DNA of 64,000 nt, taken from Hesperophylax magnus. Lineage: Eukaryota > Arthropoda > Insecta > Trichoptera > Limnephilidae. Below the pieces are notes generated by a model. It did no database searches, had not been told where the DNA came from, and worked only from the letters and a program-made list of their open reading frames with translations. Positions 1 to 10,561 of this stretch are shown piece by piece (position 1 is the stretch's first letter; every line of letters starts with the position of its first letter). Location: NCBI GenBank assembly GCA_026573805.1, contig JAIUSX010000014.1, forward strand, positions 12,400,001 to 12,464,000, read 5' to 3'. The position numbers and the translations under genes were made by a program.

Positions 1-984
1 AAATACTTCTGTTTTTTATTTACATACATTTGTTAGCATGTAATTGTTGGGTTATGTAATATAATGTGTATTTGTTGGGTTAGCTGGAAGAAATAGGATG
101 TAACCTATAAGCTATGCCCTTTTTTTATTTAATATTGAAAAAAATATTTTTTTACATAGATAAGTATACAGGATATAAACAAGATATAAAACAATAGAAA
201 TTAAAATAGCCTTTTCTCACCATAAAGAGACAATGCTCTTGTGTTTGGTGAGGGAATTCTAGATCAATTATATATTATGTTAGTATTAATGTAAATAAAT
301 TATTAAGAAACAACACAAGATTTAAACAATATTACTTCTAGATGTAAATAGTGAACGTATTTTGGACTTATAATAGTTTAAGGTAACTTTTTAATTTAAG
401 GTTATTATGATATTTTTTAAATTTAATGTAAGGTTATTAAAATAAATTATGCCTAGATAAAGATAGGATAGATTTAGATGACATAGGCCCTGAGGGAAAT
501 TATTTTCTTCAGGGCCTCCTGTGTGGAGTTAATATATATAAAAAATTAAAAAAGGTATTTTGAATGAGCTTAGTGTTAAATTTTGGAATTTTAATAGTTT
601 TCTGGTATCTTGCTGATGTATTGAATTGCAAGTTATGAGTATTTGACTGTATTTCTTTGTAAATTTGAAGTATTGAATATTTTTGATACATTTTGTCTAC
701 TGTAGGTACTTTGAAAATTGAAAAAAATTGTACTCTGTATTTTTGTGCAATAAACATTTTTTGAATTTGAATAAAAACTTCCAGACTCCCATATAAAATA
801 CAGTGCCGGTTGATAAAAAAATGTTTGTAAAATGATAGGTATTTATTGTACGTAATTGTATTTTTGTATAATGCTTGCAAAAGTTAATGTTTACTTTTGA
901 CGGTCTCCGTTGTTATGTTGTTTCAATTGCACTCAGCACGGGAGATCCCAGTAAGGATATCATTATCTCTACTTTTCTAAAAAG
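1..984. other. AT-rich flank, no gene seen
   Basis: No coding sequence is supported here. The only recognisable piece is a short LINE 3' end at 477-541, listed separately. Either this is upstream of the opsin gene or it lies in its first intron, since the exon for opsin helix 1 was not found. Confidence 0.5.
477..541 (+). repeat. LINE 3'-terminal hairpin, severely 5'-truncated copy
   Basis: The sequence GATGACATAGGCCCTGAGGG, a short TTATT-containing loop and TTCAGGGCC form a hairpin, followed by CTCCTGTGTGG and an A-rich tail. The same block ends the Jockey-like LINE on the - strand at 39240-39316 and the composite element at 15015-15075. I read it as a very short copy made by target-primed reverse transcription that kept only the last 65 or so bases. 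Confidence 0.7.
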
Positions 985-1212
985 GAAGATAATAGAAGGA
1001 AGGTCGCAGGTTTGAGTCCCGCTGGCGTTTGTAAAGTTTATTTTATTAATTTGTCTTATTTCGCTATTTATTCATTCAAAATAATATATAGTATATTTGC
1101 GGCACGATCTAGAATGCCAGATCAGTGAAAGACCACCATTCAGAATCGAAAGGTTTCTTGAAATGGCTTTTGCCGGGTTTGGTGAACCTATCTGAATAGC
1201 CAGGTACTTCCA
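985..1212 (+). repeat. tRNA-derived SINE, 5'-truncated copy
   Basis: It begins with a tRNA-like B-box (GGTTTGAGTCC) after GGTCGCA. A body follows that matches the copies at 18750-19111 (+) and 6408-6833 (-): an AATAATATATAGTATA stretch, then GACCACCATTC, GAAATGGCTTT and GCCGGGTTTGGTGA. The A-box part is unrecognisable, so the copy is truncated or diverged at its 5' end. Confidence 0.65.
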
Positions 1213-1215
1213 GGT

Positions 1216-2799
1216 ACAGGTTATCAGTTAAAACTAAAAAACAAATTGACTGGTTGGAATTTGTGGAAGAATCAAATTTTTTTAATTAAAATATTCGACA
1301 ATGCTTCTTTGGTACCTACGTACTTTTGATTTTAGTTTAAATTATTTTGCAAGTCCAAGTCCTTTGACGTGACATTTCACAGATATGGCGTTAAAAGAAT
1401 TGCTAAATATTATTTTTTTTATTTGTCATGGTACAATTTATATTATGTTTTGTGAAATTTTCGAATATAGGTATATAAAAATCTACAGCTTTAGAATTTA
1501 TATCTCAAAAATAATACTATTACGGTATTACACCAAAGATAAATAAATGAAAATGGTATATTAGGTACCTAGATAAATTACCAACTGATAATTTCGGGTT
1601 ATCTGGCAACATTTTCGTTCGACCACCATAAATATCACGGTCGATGCGAATTCGGGAAGATAAAAGGGAAAAAGTAGAAAATTCTTACGTTTTAATGTTG
1701 TTCTAGTTTTGCTCTGCCCGAAATTTCAAAATTTGTAAAGTATGAAACAAACTAAGTATAGATCATTATGGAAACTACATTACGAGCTAAATTTACTTGA
1801 AGAACAGGTTAAGGTACACACTTCTGTGTTCTATGTTCTCATAGGTAGGTACCTACAAGATTATAATTTTGATTGATTAAAAAAAAATCCTTTAGACAAC
1901 TTCATACAAACATAACATAGTAGCACAACATCATATTGAGACAACTTCATAATGGGACAACTTCATATTGGGACAAAATCATATAATAATAGGAGTTTGT
2001 CAGGTTTGGTTAGATCAGGTTATGCGAGAATTATGTACGTGTTATTTTTTCAATACGGAAAAGAAAAGATTATTAGGTGTCATGTGAAAATCTAAACAGT
2101 TTTCTCAAATAAAAAACTGATGAAAAGGATGTTTAAATAAAAGATTAGTTAGTTTAAGTTAGTTATGTAAATTATTCAAACAATCTGTAGGCCTTTCTGT
2201 GGTTCAATTGGGTTCAATGAACCCCGATTTGTTTTGAATTTAATCGTCATTTTCAAAATTGGTACTGACTGTTGAATAATTCAGACAAGCGATAAAATAC
2301 ATATCCATATTATAATATTTAAACAGAATTTTTTTTTATATTGTCATTTTCAAAATTAGAAAGGGGTAAAGAACCTATAAATTAGTACATTCGTGAATAT
2401 TTTTATAAAATTCATTTGTTTGAATTTCACTTGAAAATAATAGACGAAATACATATCGATCCTACCCAATCGGGATTTGGTGTAGTTTTTAACGCGGTTT
2501 GCTCCAATCCCTGGGGAAGAAGTTTCAATCCTCAGTCTGACCAAAAAAATTAAACCAAATGGAAATAGATTTAATGTTGTAAACAAAACTTTTTACGGGT
2601 CGATTTTTGTTTTTTGATCATTGTGCAGCAAATAATTGTACTTGTTCTGATGTGTTAAACCAACTTTCAGCTTCGCAAATCCTACAATAATTAGTAATTT
2701 TTAGAGGTCTGCGCAAGTAACACTAATAACATTCAAAGAATATGAAACCGCGACCGGTACTCGAACTCCGAACCTCCACTAATAATTTTGTGATTGTAG
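1216..2799. other. non-coding stretch before the opsin helix-2 exons
   Basis: It contains TAGGTACCTA-type short repeats, a run of ATTGGGACAACTTCATA-like direct repeats near 1935-1985 and a dispersed repeat at 2440-2560. Bases 2711-2790 look like an old antisense SINE head (GCGCAAGTAA, then GCGACC and TCGAACTCC). I looked for an opsin helix-1 exon ending in phase 2 and did not find a convincing one. Confidence 0.4.
2440..2560. repeat. dispersed repeat, copy 1
   Basis: Shares CCTACCAAT/C, GGGATTTGGTG, TTTTTAACGCGGTT and TCAATCCCTGGG with the copy at 47905-48010, about 45 kb away in the same orientation. No coding capacity, terminal repeats or tail were recognised, so the class is unknown. Confidence 0.55.
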
Positions 2800-2930
2800 A
2801 TGCCGCTCGCTGCGAACTCCAGCCAACATACTGGTCGTCAACCTCGCATTGAGTGATTTCGCGATGATTGCAAAGACGCCCATCTTTGTCTACAATTCTA
2901 TATACCTTGGCCCGGCATTAGGCAAAACAG
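2800..2930 (+). CDS. opsin exon, helix 2, alternative copy A (Lys type)
   Basis: This internal opsin exon codes for the end of cytoplasmic loop 1, helix 2 and the start of extracellular loop 1. An acceptor (TTGTGATTGTAG) precedes 2800 and a donor (GTAAAA) follows 2930. One base completes a codon, 43 codons follow, and a final G is left over. Visible motifs are SLRTPAN, NLALSD with the conserved helix-2 Asp, and KTPIFVYNS. The Lys codon is at 2873-2875. KTPIF-YNS is the context of the UV-tuning lysine in fly Rh3-type opsins. The leftover G joins the CT that opens the exon at 19737 to make GCT, followed by the disulfide Cys. Homology to opsins is seen directly in the translation. Exact splice sites are inferred from consensus and phase. 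Confidence 0.85.
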
Positions 2931-2989
2931 GTAAAACCTTTTACATACTCTTTTCTACATCACGTCATATTTTATTTATATTGTTTTAG
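2931..2989 (+). promoter_or_regulatory. 59-nt spacer intron between the two helix-2 exons
   Basis: The spacer runs from GTAAAA to TTGTTTTAG and is pyrimidine-rich at its 3' end. Splicing A directly to B would use a very short intron and would break the reading frame. Short spacing of this kind is a known way to enforce mutually exclusive exon choice by steric interference, though 59 nt is close to the lower limit of insect introns rather than clearly below it. Confidence 0.5.
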
Positions 2990-3120
2990 GTGCCGATCTC
3001 TTCGAACCCCGGCCAACATACTGGTGGTCAATCTTGCGTTCAGTGATTTAATGATGATGTGCGAAATGCCGGCTTTTGTCTACAATTCTATTCACCTGGG
3101 TCCGGCCACCGGACAAACAG
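2990..3120 (+). CDS. opsin exon, helix 2, alternative copy B (Glu type)
   Basis: A second complete version of the helix-2 exon. It has the same length of 131 nt, the same phases, and an intact acceptor (TATTGTTTTAG) and donor (GTAACG). It encodes the same 16 residues as copy A at the start (CRSLRTPANILVVNLA), with nine synonymous codon differences, then diverges in the helix core: LMMMCEMPAFVYNS. The Glu codon at 3063-3065 replaces the Lys of copy A. I count 11 residue changes in 43 codons, most of them in codons 17-28, with no stop or indel. That fits selection on both copies better than a decaying duplicate. Its ending G also joins cleanly to the exon at 19737. Confidence 0.85.
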
Positions 3121-3522
3121 GTAACGGAGACTGCATGGGATGCTGCATTGGGCTTGGCTAATTTGACCATTGACCATTTTACTCCCGAGCTTTGCAAATA
3201 ACCAATTGTAAATAGACCCACCATCTTCACACCATAGTTTTGAATGAATGCATCGTGTTAATAATATTTCCCGAATCATTGTGATGTTTATCATTTAGAG
3301 ATGGTAGTAGAAATCCAGGAGCAACTAATATAATTTTTCAGCTCAGAAAGAAATGTATTGAATCGTGTGTGTTTTGTTTGGATTGTTTTTTTCGACTTAT
3401 AATGTTTTTTATGTCACTTTCGTATTTAAAAATATATATTTTTTTATTTATTGTTTCTTCACATGGTATTATAATTTTTAATCTCACTAGGAGTAGCCTG
3501 TGTTGAGGTTCATAATGGTGCT
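3121..3522. other. start of the large opsin intron
   Basis: Intronic sequence after the copy B donor. The antisense open frames over the exons are shadows. Nothing else recognised. Confidence 0.5.
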
Positions 3523-3880
3523 AACACATTAAGCTATACATATCGGTGCGTCTATAGGCGTGGCTTTCATCATCATATTGCAATCCATACAAATCAACAT
3601 AGACACGTCACACCTGACAGATGATGTTTTATAAGTGTGGGTGTGGCGATGATGACGTGCAGTGATCTTTTAGCCAGGTGATATTTGAAAATGATGCGAC
3701 CCCCTCTCATGTCATATCAATTTAGGAAGCTGCCGTGGTCACGCGGCTGTCAGGTGACAAAACAAAGAAATGATATTACCGGCAGCTCCTCAATTGATCT
3801 TCTGCATAACGTAATATGATTCCTTATCATATAATTTGTATAGGCCACGCCCAAAAAAGCTTTGATGCGCCTAGCGTGTT
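3523..3880. mobile_element. candidate MITE with imperfect terminal inverted repeats
   Basis: The left end has AACAC-TTAAGC, then GTGCGTCTATAGGCGTGGC. The right end, reverse-complemented, reads AACACGCTAGGCGCAT and then GGGCGTGGCCTATAC. The ends pair imperfectly over about 45 bases. Inside, a second inverted pair (TCAATTTAGGAAGCTGCCG and CGGCAGCTCCTCAATTGA, about 3719-3805) suggests a nested foldback. No transposase frame is present, and no target duplication is certain. Confidence 0.4.
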
Positions 3881-6204
3881 CTGTCACAAGCATAAGTTTA
3901 TAAAATAAATTAAAATAAAAACACAATAATATATTGAGAGAACAATATTGTTTTATATATATATATTTATTTTTTTTAACAAATGTGTGTGTATTAACGC
4001 CGAAGGTATGTGATAATTTTTTTGTTTAATTCGTAGAACTCCATTTAATTTATTTTTTTAATTAAATTAAAATCAAATGTAATAATATAATTATTAAGTT
4101 CTGCAAGTATTTAGTATGTGAATTAATAATTATATAATAAACGTGTAGGGTGACTATGTGTTAATATAGGATTTGATATTATTAAACGCTATTAATTTAA
4201 GAACGATAAAGAAGAAAAAAAAATGTCAATCCTCGGTTACACAAACATTTTGACAAAATTTTAAAAAGTAAACAAGTAATTAGATCGCTTAATATATTCT
4301 GGAAACCTATTAAATATAGGAGGGGCCTAATAAAAATAGATTTAATATGAATTACCACGTTTTGTTTGCCACACCAAATTGTACAGACCACAGACAATTC
4401 TTGTAGTACGTATTTGCTGTGTTCTTTTTGCAATGTTAATACTATTAAAAAAAACCCTTATCTACTCGTAGATCTAGATCTAGAACCTTACCTGGTAAAA
4501 TAAAATTCAGCATGCTGGTGCAGCGTAGTTATTACCGTGGGATCAGGTGGCAACATTTAATAAAATTGAATTGTAAAATGCAAACTTATGTTCCGTAAAA
4601 GATGGGGGGTTTTGTAAAACATCAAGAAAGAGTTGATTTATATTCAATAAAATTGCACCCTAAAAAAAACATCTGGCAAAAAGGGGCTTACTTAAGTGTT
4701 AAATGGTGTTGTAGGGTAAATTATAGGGAGTTTACATCTCCCGAAAATAATCACAACATTTTACCCACATTCTTGTGAGGCTGGTATCATTGTAAATCTC
4801 GCGCGTCAAATAATTAATTCTGTCTCCAGCGGTCTAGCCGAAGGTTTAGCCCTAAAATCTCTTCTAGCGTACGCGATCTGTTTTTGTTCATAAAATTATT
4901 GTAACGTCAGTTTTGTTAAAATAAAAACTTAATTGGAAATATCCGAATTCTCATTATTGCACACTGAGAGTAATCACGCAACCTTGGATTCTGCGGATTG
5001 GAGAACCACATAATCATTCAACCAACAACCCATTTAAATTGGCGATAATCACAATCCTCCAAAGTGTGATACCGACCATGGTTGTAGACAGTATGTCCGC
5101 AGCAACTCATCTCGGCTTGAATTCTGAGTTTTAGAATTACCTTCTAAACTAATTTTGGTATTTATTTATTGGACAATTTGTATAGCGCCGCTTTTGTGAG
5201 TTATCACCTCAGGGGCATATTAGGGGTATATTTATAAATGAAATATTATTCTTTGGCTGTCACTACTATTTGCCGAATAATACAAACACTTACACTTTCT
5301 CACATACACGGGGGCATTTTGGTACTTTTTTCATTAGTCCATCAGCGACGCGTGACATTTTATTACCAAAACTACGAAATAGATACAATTGTCTTACTTT
5401 TTGCTTGCAACTGTGAAATTTTTACTTCGCGTCTGTATATACCTACTGTAACGTAATTGCTATATTCAGTTTTTTTTCACATCCCTAATACCTGTGCTAG
5501 CCAAGCTACCGACTGGAAAGTTATCCTTGTAAAACTTTACGCTTAACTTTACATATAATCAGGCAATCGCAGGGCTCCGACAACATTTTAGAACGTATTT
5601 CATAAACAGGAAACCCATTCCAGGAATTTTTTTGAAAAAATGAAAGCGTTTGTTGGTTTTGTGATTGTGTATCAATCCAGAAAACTGATATACGAAATAC
5701 GGGTAAAATTTGAATACAGTTTGCGGAAACCTACAAATATCATCATTTGAAATTCAGGTAACAATGTTATTTTATGTACAAACGGTTAATGAATCGCAAG
5801 GAGTATAAAATACATTATGTGGGTTTTTTATTAAATATTTATTGTTATCAAGTTTAATTTGTAGAACTCTTTTTCAATTATAAGTTTTATGTATTTAATA
5901 AAATGATTATTCGATTTATTATTAATAGCAGAACTTGGTAAATAAGCAGGTTATTTTATATATTGCATAGTAATTTTATTAATTATAAAAAAGAAAGACT
6001 TAGAATTTGAAATGTAAATTAAAATATAACTTACTCTTTTTAAATGTATAATTATTATTATATGTTTACAGCTATGCAAGGGAAGGGACAATATTATTGT
6101 TAAATTTAATTCCTTCCTCCCTATGCCGACAACAACTTGTGTGTAGCTCAGTTGAAAGTGTTTTGAGTATTCCTTATAATAGTAATTTATTTTTGGTTTG
6201 TTAA
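3881..6204. other. opsin intron, no gene seen
   Basis: AT-rich. A segment near 5172-5210 (TTGTATAGCGCCGCTTTTGTG) recurs at about 8455-8490, so it is part of a dispersed repeat. No open frame has recognisable homology. Confidence 0.45.
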
Positions 6205-6300
6205 TTATATATGCTCAAAAGGCTTGGGCATGTAGAGCGAATGAACGAAGAAAGGAGTTTTGAAGGGGCCAGTCCACGTTGGCCCAATGTATTCCTCACT
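6205..6300 (+). repeat. possible tail of an RTE/R-type LINE reading frame
   Basis: A plus frame reads KRLGHVERMNEERSF then SPRWPNVF. It resembles the G-H-V/L-x-R-M signature near the C terminus of many LINE reverse transcriptases. The TTGGCCCAATG part resembles the TTGGGCCAGCGTGG sequence at 8217-8233. It is too short for a firm call. Confidence 0.3.
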
Positions 6301-6407
6301 TTTTTCGGAAATAAAAAAAAAAACAATGAAAATACCCTATTCTGGGTTGGCCATTTGATGTTTTTTCTTATGAAATAGTAAGGATGCAGGCGAATTATCC
6401 AGTTGAC

Positions 6408-6833
6408 TTTTTTTTTCCATGTGAAACCGCGCAAGAGTCCCAACTGCTCGCAGTCTTCTGGAGCCAGTGAGACTATGGCATCCCCGATTGGGATCTGTTG
6501 TGAGGCTGAAGGTAGTGGAGAGAGGAAAGAGATGGGGAAGAAGAAGGTGGGGGAGTACCTAGCAAGATCTAGTCACCAAACATGGCTAAAGCCATTTCAA
6601 GCAATGTTTCAATTCTGAATGGTGGTCTTACATCAGGGCGATACCGAGCGTATCTTTTTGGAATGTACCGTAAATACCTATAATTTATATTATTTTTAAA
6701 TGAATGAATTTTGAAATAACACTAATTCATCAAATAACATTTACTTGCGCATGCCGGAATTTGAACCCGCGACCTTCGGATTGGTAGTCGAGAGCCGTAC
6801 CCCTCGACCGCGGAGGCCGTCAAATCTAGATGT
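6408..6833 (-). repeat. tRNA-derived SINE, near-complete copy on - strand
   Basis: Read on the minus strand it has a tRNA-like head with A-box-like GGTCGAGGGGTACGGCTC, then CCGAAGGTCGCGGGTTCAAAT as B-box. A body with GACCACCATTCAGAATTGAAA and GGCTTTAGCCATG follows, ending in a poly(A) seen as poly(T) at 6408-6416. It is the best-preserved copy and defines the family at roughly 360-420 bp. Confidence 0.75.
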
Positions 6834-6879
6834 ATGTAGAAATTATTGCAGTCGCAACAATTTATTTGTATCTACATTT

Positions 6880-7600
6880 TAATGCCAATTACATATGGAG
6901 TTCCACAAGAAAGTATACTAGGGTCCGTTCTATTCACCATTAACATAAATGATCTATGCAACATGAAAATAGTTGGAGAAATAGTTATGTGGACGATGCA
7001 GTTTAATTATTCAAATCTAAAGATTGGACTAAGGTTTACAATCTAGCAGAGTTAGTTATCAAAATTATATAAAACGTGGTATAAAATTAGATATAAACAC
7101 AAACTTACACTAAACATATCAAAGACTAAATTCACAACGTAAAGTGTAAATAACAGAGGGCAGCCAAAAAATAAGACAAACACCATAAAAACACATGAAT
7201 GCATATATATGGTATGATTTCTTGGGGAGGAGCAACAAAATCAACCATATTGAAATTATAATGAAAACAATCATAAAAGGTAATATTTAAAAAACATAAA
7301 ATGACTAACAGTAACCAAATATTCAACATGTTTGACGTACTAGATATACGCGAAATATACATATAAATACTACTAAAGTACATTTTTACCAAAAAACTAA
7401 ATTTCAACACTAATAGACCAGTTAGACGAGCGTTCATACAACACATAAAAAACTCCGACAAAAAGCACAAGCTTTAGACAAAGGCACCACAAATACCAGG
7501 CAATAAAAGCATTTAACAATCTTACACTCGACACAAAAAATGAGGAAAACAAAACATTTCACAAACAAAATTAAGAAATGGATTAAAGAACCAAAAAGGA
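6880..7600 (+). pseudogene. decayed LINE reverse transcriptase fragment, family A
   Basis: The frame at 6885-6960 reads TYGVPQESILG-VLF then NINDLCNMK, matching YGIPQGSILGPILF and INDLCNIN of the nearly intact LINE at 58985-63655. Further on, about 7207-7250 reads YGMISWGGATKSTI, and 7320-7365 reads NQIFNMFDVLDIR. They match the same LINE's YGIIAWGGGTSSA and FKIMNVFDVRQ. Many stops and frameshifts separate the blocks. The FADD motif is lost. The copy is old and sits in the opsin intron in sense orientation. Confidence 0.75.
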
Positions 7601-8879
7601 TTTATTACAAAAAATAAAACCTCAAAAGAATAAAAAATTTACCTACATACACAACCGGACTAATAATTATATACATATTGCTTAGCTTTTAGAACTACAT
7701 TAATTATTTTAATTTCATTACTTTATTAGATTTTATTCATATTTCTATATATTATTTTATTCCTTTTGCTATATTTTTTTTCCTATTTATTTATTTAGTT
7801 AGTTTTGTTTCTTTTACTTTATTATATTTCTAAATATTTCATTTAAATTAGTTTAATTAACATAATTTCAATACAATTCATTTTATTTACAAAAAAATTG
7901 TCACATAAAATTGTAAAATGGGACATCAGCATGGGAAACCACCCAGTACCTAAGGCTCATTGCTCAGGCTCAAAAACAAATAAAATGAAGTTATTAATCA
8001 TCGTACTTCGTAAACGTAAATAATCCATCACGAAATAATCAGTACTGTCTCCGCTGAATGCCTATTGCGAACTGAAGACTGTGTCAACATGTGAACGCTG
8101 TTAGCGGATTAGTGCCAAGTTCCTTTGACGTGTGCACGAAAACCGACAATTATCGGGTTGACCGGCCAACGTTGGCGGCCAACGTAAGCAACGGCCAAGT
8201 CGTCCTGTACACGTTGGGCCAGCGTGGACTCGCTGCTTTAGGAGAATCAATTCTCTCTGCCTACGCGATGGTTAGTTAGTCTATTATATTTCTAATTCAT
8301 TTATCATCAGTCATCGCTGATCTGTACAATATTATAAGGTTTAACTTGTGTATATTACATACATATGTTCTGTTTTGTCACTTTTTATTTTTATATAGTT
8401 AGCATGATTTGGTTTGACCTCACCTTAATAATAATAATAATAATACTTGGATGACTTGTATAGCGCCGTTTTTGTGCAAAAACACCTCACCTTGAGTAAA
8501 ATAACATACTTACAGGTATATTTTATATGTTCTTCTACAGTAGGGTGTGTCAATTTTTTCAACTTTTACTTTCAGAATTTCGTGATTTCTCAAAAGTTGC
8601 GTCTTGCAAATAAAATGAAAGCTGCATTGAATTTTTTTTAAAGTGGTATTAGCTCACTAAAAAGCCTTTAAAATAAATTTAAAAAATTCCCCAAACCGAT
8701 ATTTTTAAATGATGTTAGTTAATATGTTAACATGTTGTAAAATAATTTTATTTTTTTAAATTTGATTACTATTTAAAACTGCACATTGTTGTCAAAAGCA
8801 AACAAATATTTTCAATTATACAAATTAATTAGTCTATAATCATGTATAAATCTGATAATAAACACCACAAGTGGTTGTG
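7601..8879. other. opsin intron with minor repeats
   Basis: Contains a short (TAA)n microsatellite at about 8425-8443. A GC-richer patch at 8090-8280 holds GGCCAACGTTGGCGGCC, a near-palindrome, and a TTGGGCCAGCGTGG segment resembling RTE-type LINE 3' regions. A 62-codon open frame at 8091-8279 has no recognisable homology and I do not call it a gene. Confidence 0.4.
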
Positions 8880-9229
8880 GGGGTTTGTATTAGGTATATC
8901 AGGTACACGCAACGGGCGTATTGTCTCCACAAGTGATCGGTCTGAGGGGTGGAACAGGTAGAAGGGTTGGGTTTATCGCCTCTATCTGCTAATATCATAG
9001 GGCTACAACTAAAGGAGTACTTTGTAATAAACGAAGCGACATTGTAAGATCGATTTTTTATTTTTTGTATGAAACTGTTATATTTGCCCGCAGTGTGCGT
9101 CGCGGGTCATTTGGATGTTTGTACTATCCCCCGCGGGCCGTACTATTTGTTTGAGGGGGAGGGTTACTGATATATTATTTCCTAATTCTTCGAATAAAAA
9201 AATGTTAAATGCGTGACCAAATGTCATGT

Positions 9230-10198
9230 TCGCAAATAAGCCTACTACCAGAAATTTATAACTGCACTCGATACGCGAGAATGGTTTCCCTTGATAATAT
9301 TTAAACAGTTTTATGATTATCACATATTCCTGTGGTGATCACAAAACAGTTGTGTTGTGGAAACGACGGTGCTTATTAGATGTACATCTATGAACTAATA
9401 ATAATACCCACGTAACCTTCCAGAAACCAGTACTTCCAAATGAGACAAACATCATTCACAAGGTAAATGCCTTTTTCCTCCTTTTCCCCACTCCTAATTT
9501 TCATAAACAAACACGATCGTTTTATTCTTTCTTTCTCGTTGATATTGCAATCCATTACAAGTACCAATCGTCGGTACACAACAAGTTGCACATATGGTTT
9601 GAAACAAGAATTTAAGCTCCACTAGGAACACGCAAAGGGTTTCCTTCGAAATGCGTCAGCAGATGTATCCGCAACTGGAATTTTAATACATCATTCGGAA
9701 AACAACACTGCTTTTAACTTAAAATTTAATCTTTGTGCCAGTTCACAGCTTTGATTAAAACTACACCAGCACATGAAAATGGTTTGCGCCGATTTTTGCA
9801 ATACATAGTCTGCAACTAGAAAATTATAACTGCACTTCAAACACGATAATGGTTTCCTTCTTAAATGCGTCTGCAGATAAAACCACAGCTGTAATTTTAT
9901 GTGAAAGCGAGTCTCCCCGGTTTAATTAGCATTACATTTATATTTTTTTATCACACATTTAATTGCTTATTAGTAAAATAATAAGAAGTTAAATAAAATT
10001 AAAAAGGGATTGTAGAAAGGTTTATTGTCGTCAGAGAAGTTGGAATATAACCTAGCAATTTACAGAACTTCCTAATCCGTAAATCGGTGTTCAGTTGTTG
10101 CTGTAGAGATGTTGATTAAAACTCTCGAATTTACTGACCATAAATAATATATAATGAAATAATTAAAAATCTCACGGGCCGCAGGTTCCCCACCCCTG
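9230..10198 (-). mobile_element. hAT-type transposon remnant with one recognisable end
   Basis: The right end, GGGCCGCAGGTTCCCCACCCCTG at 10176-10198, reads CAGGGGTGGGGAACCTGCGG on the minus strand. That form is widely seen in hAT termini. Between 9230 and 9910 a degenerate unit recurs three times (AATTATAACTGCACT, ACACG-AATGGTTTCCTT, AAATGCGTC-GCAGAT), as subterminal repeats often do. No matching left terminus was found; GCGGGCC at 9133 may belong to it. No transposase frame. Confidence 0.4.
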
Positions 10199-10561
10199 GT
10201 TTATAGTGATAGAGATCCGTTTAGGTGGAAACGAGGAAATATTCAAGCTCGTGCGGTTTTGTCTCGTTACAAAATATGTTTTTGTCCCTATTTTGGTGAT
10301 AAATCGAAATATAGACTACGACAACAATAACAACCCTTTATTCCAGCGACGCAATAATAATGTTTTTGACATAAGTAGAAAGATATTAAATTACGTAATA
10401 TCAACGTTGACAATAAATAAAGATAAAGGTAGTCCTAGTTCTTTATAATATTAGTTCCCCGAAATCATCTTCAATGGAAGAAAAATATGATGTAGATAAA
10501 GATTTTTCAGAAAAGAAAACAAAGATGAATGTTTAAAAAACTTTAAAAAAAGTAATTAGTA

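Noticed and set aside
8091..8279. A 62-codon frame in a GC-richer patch as a possible small gene or exon
   Set aside because: No homology, and part of it resembles LINE 3' sequence.
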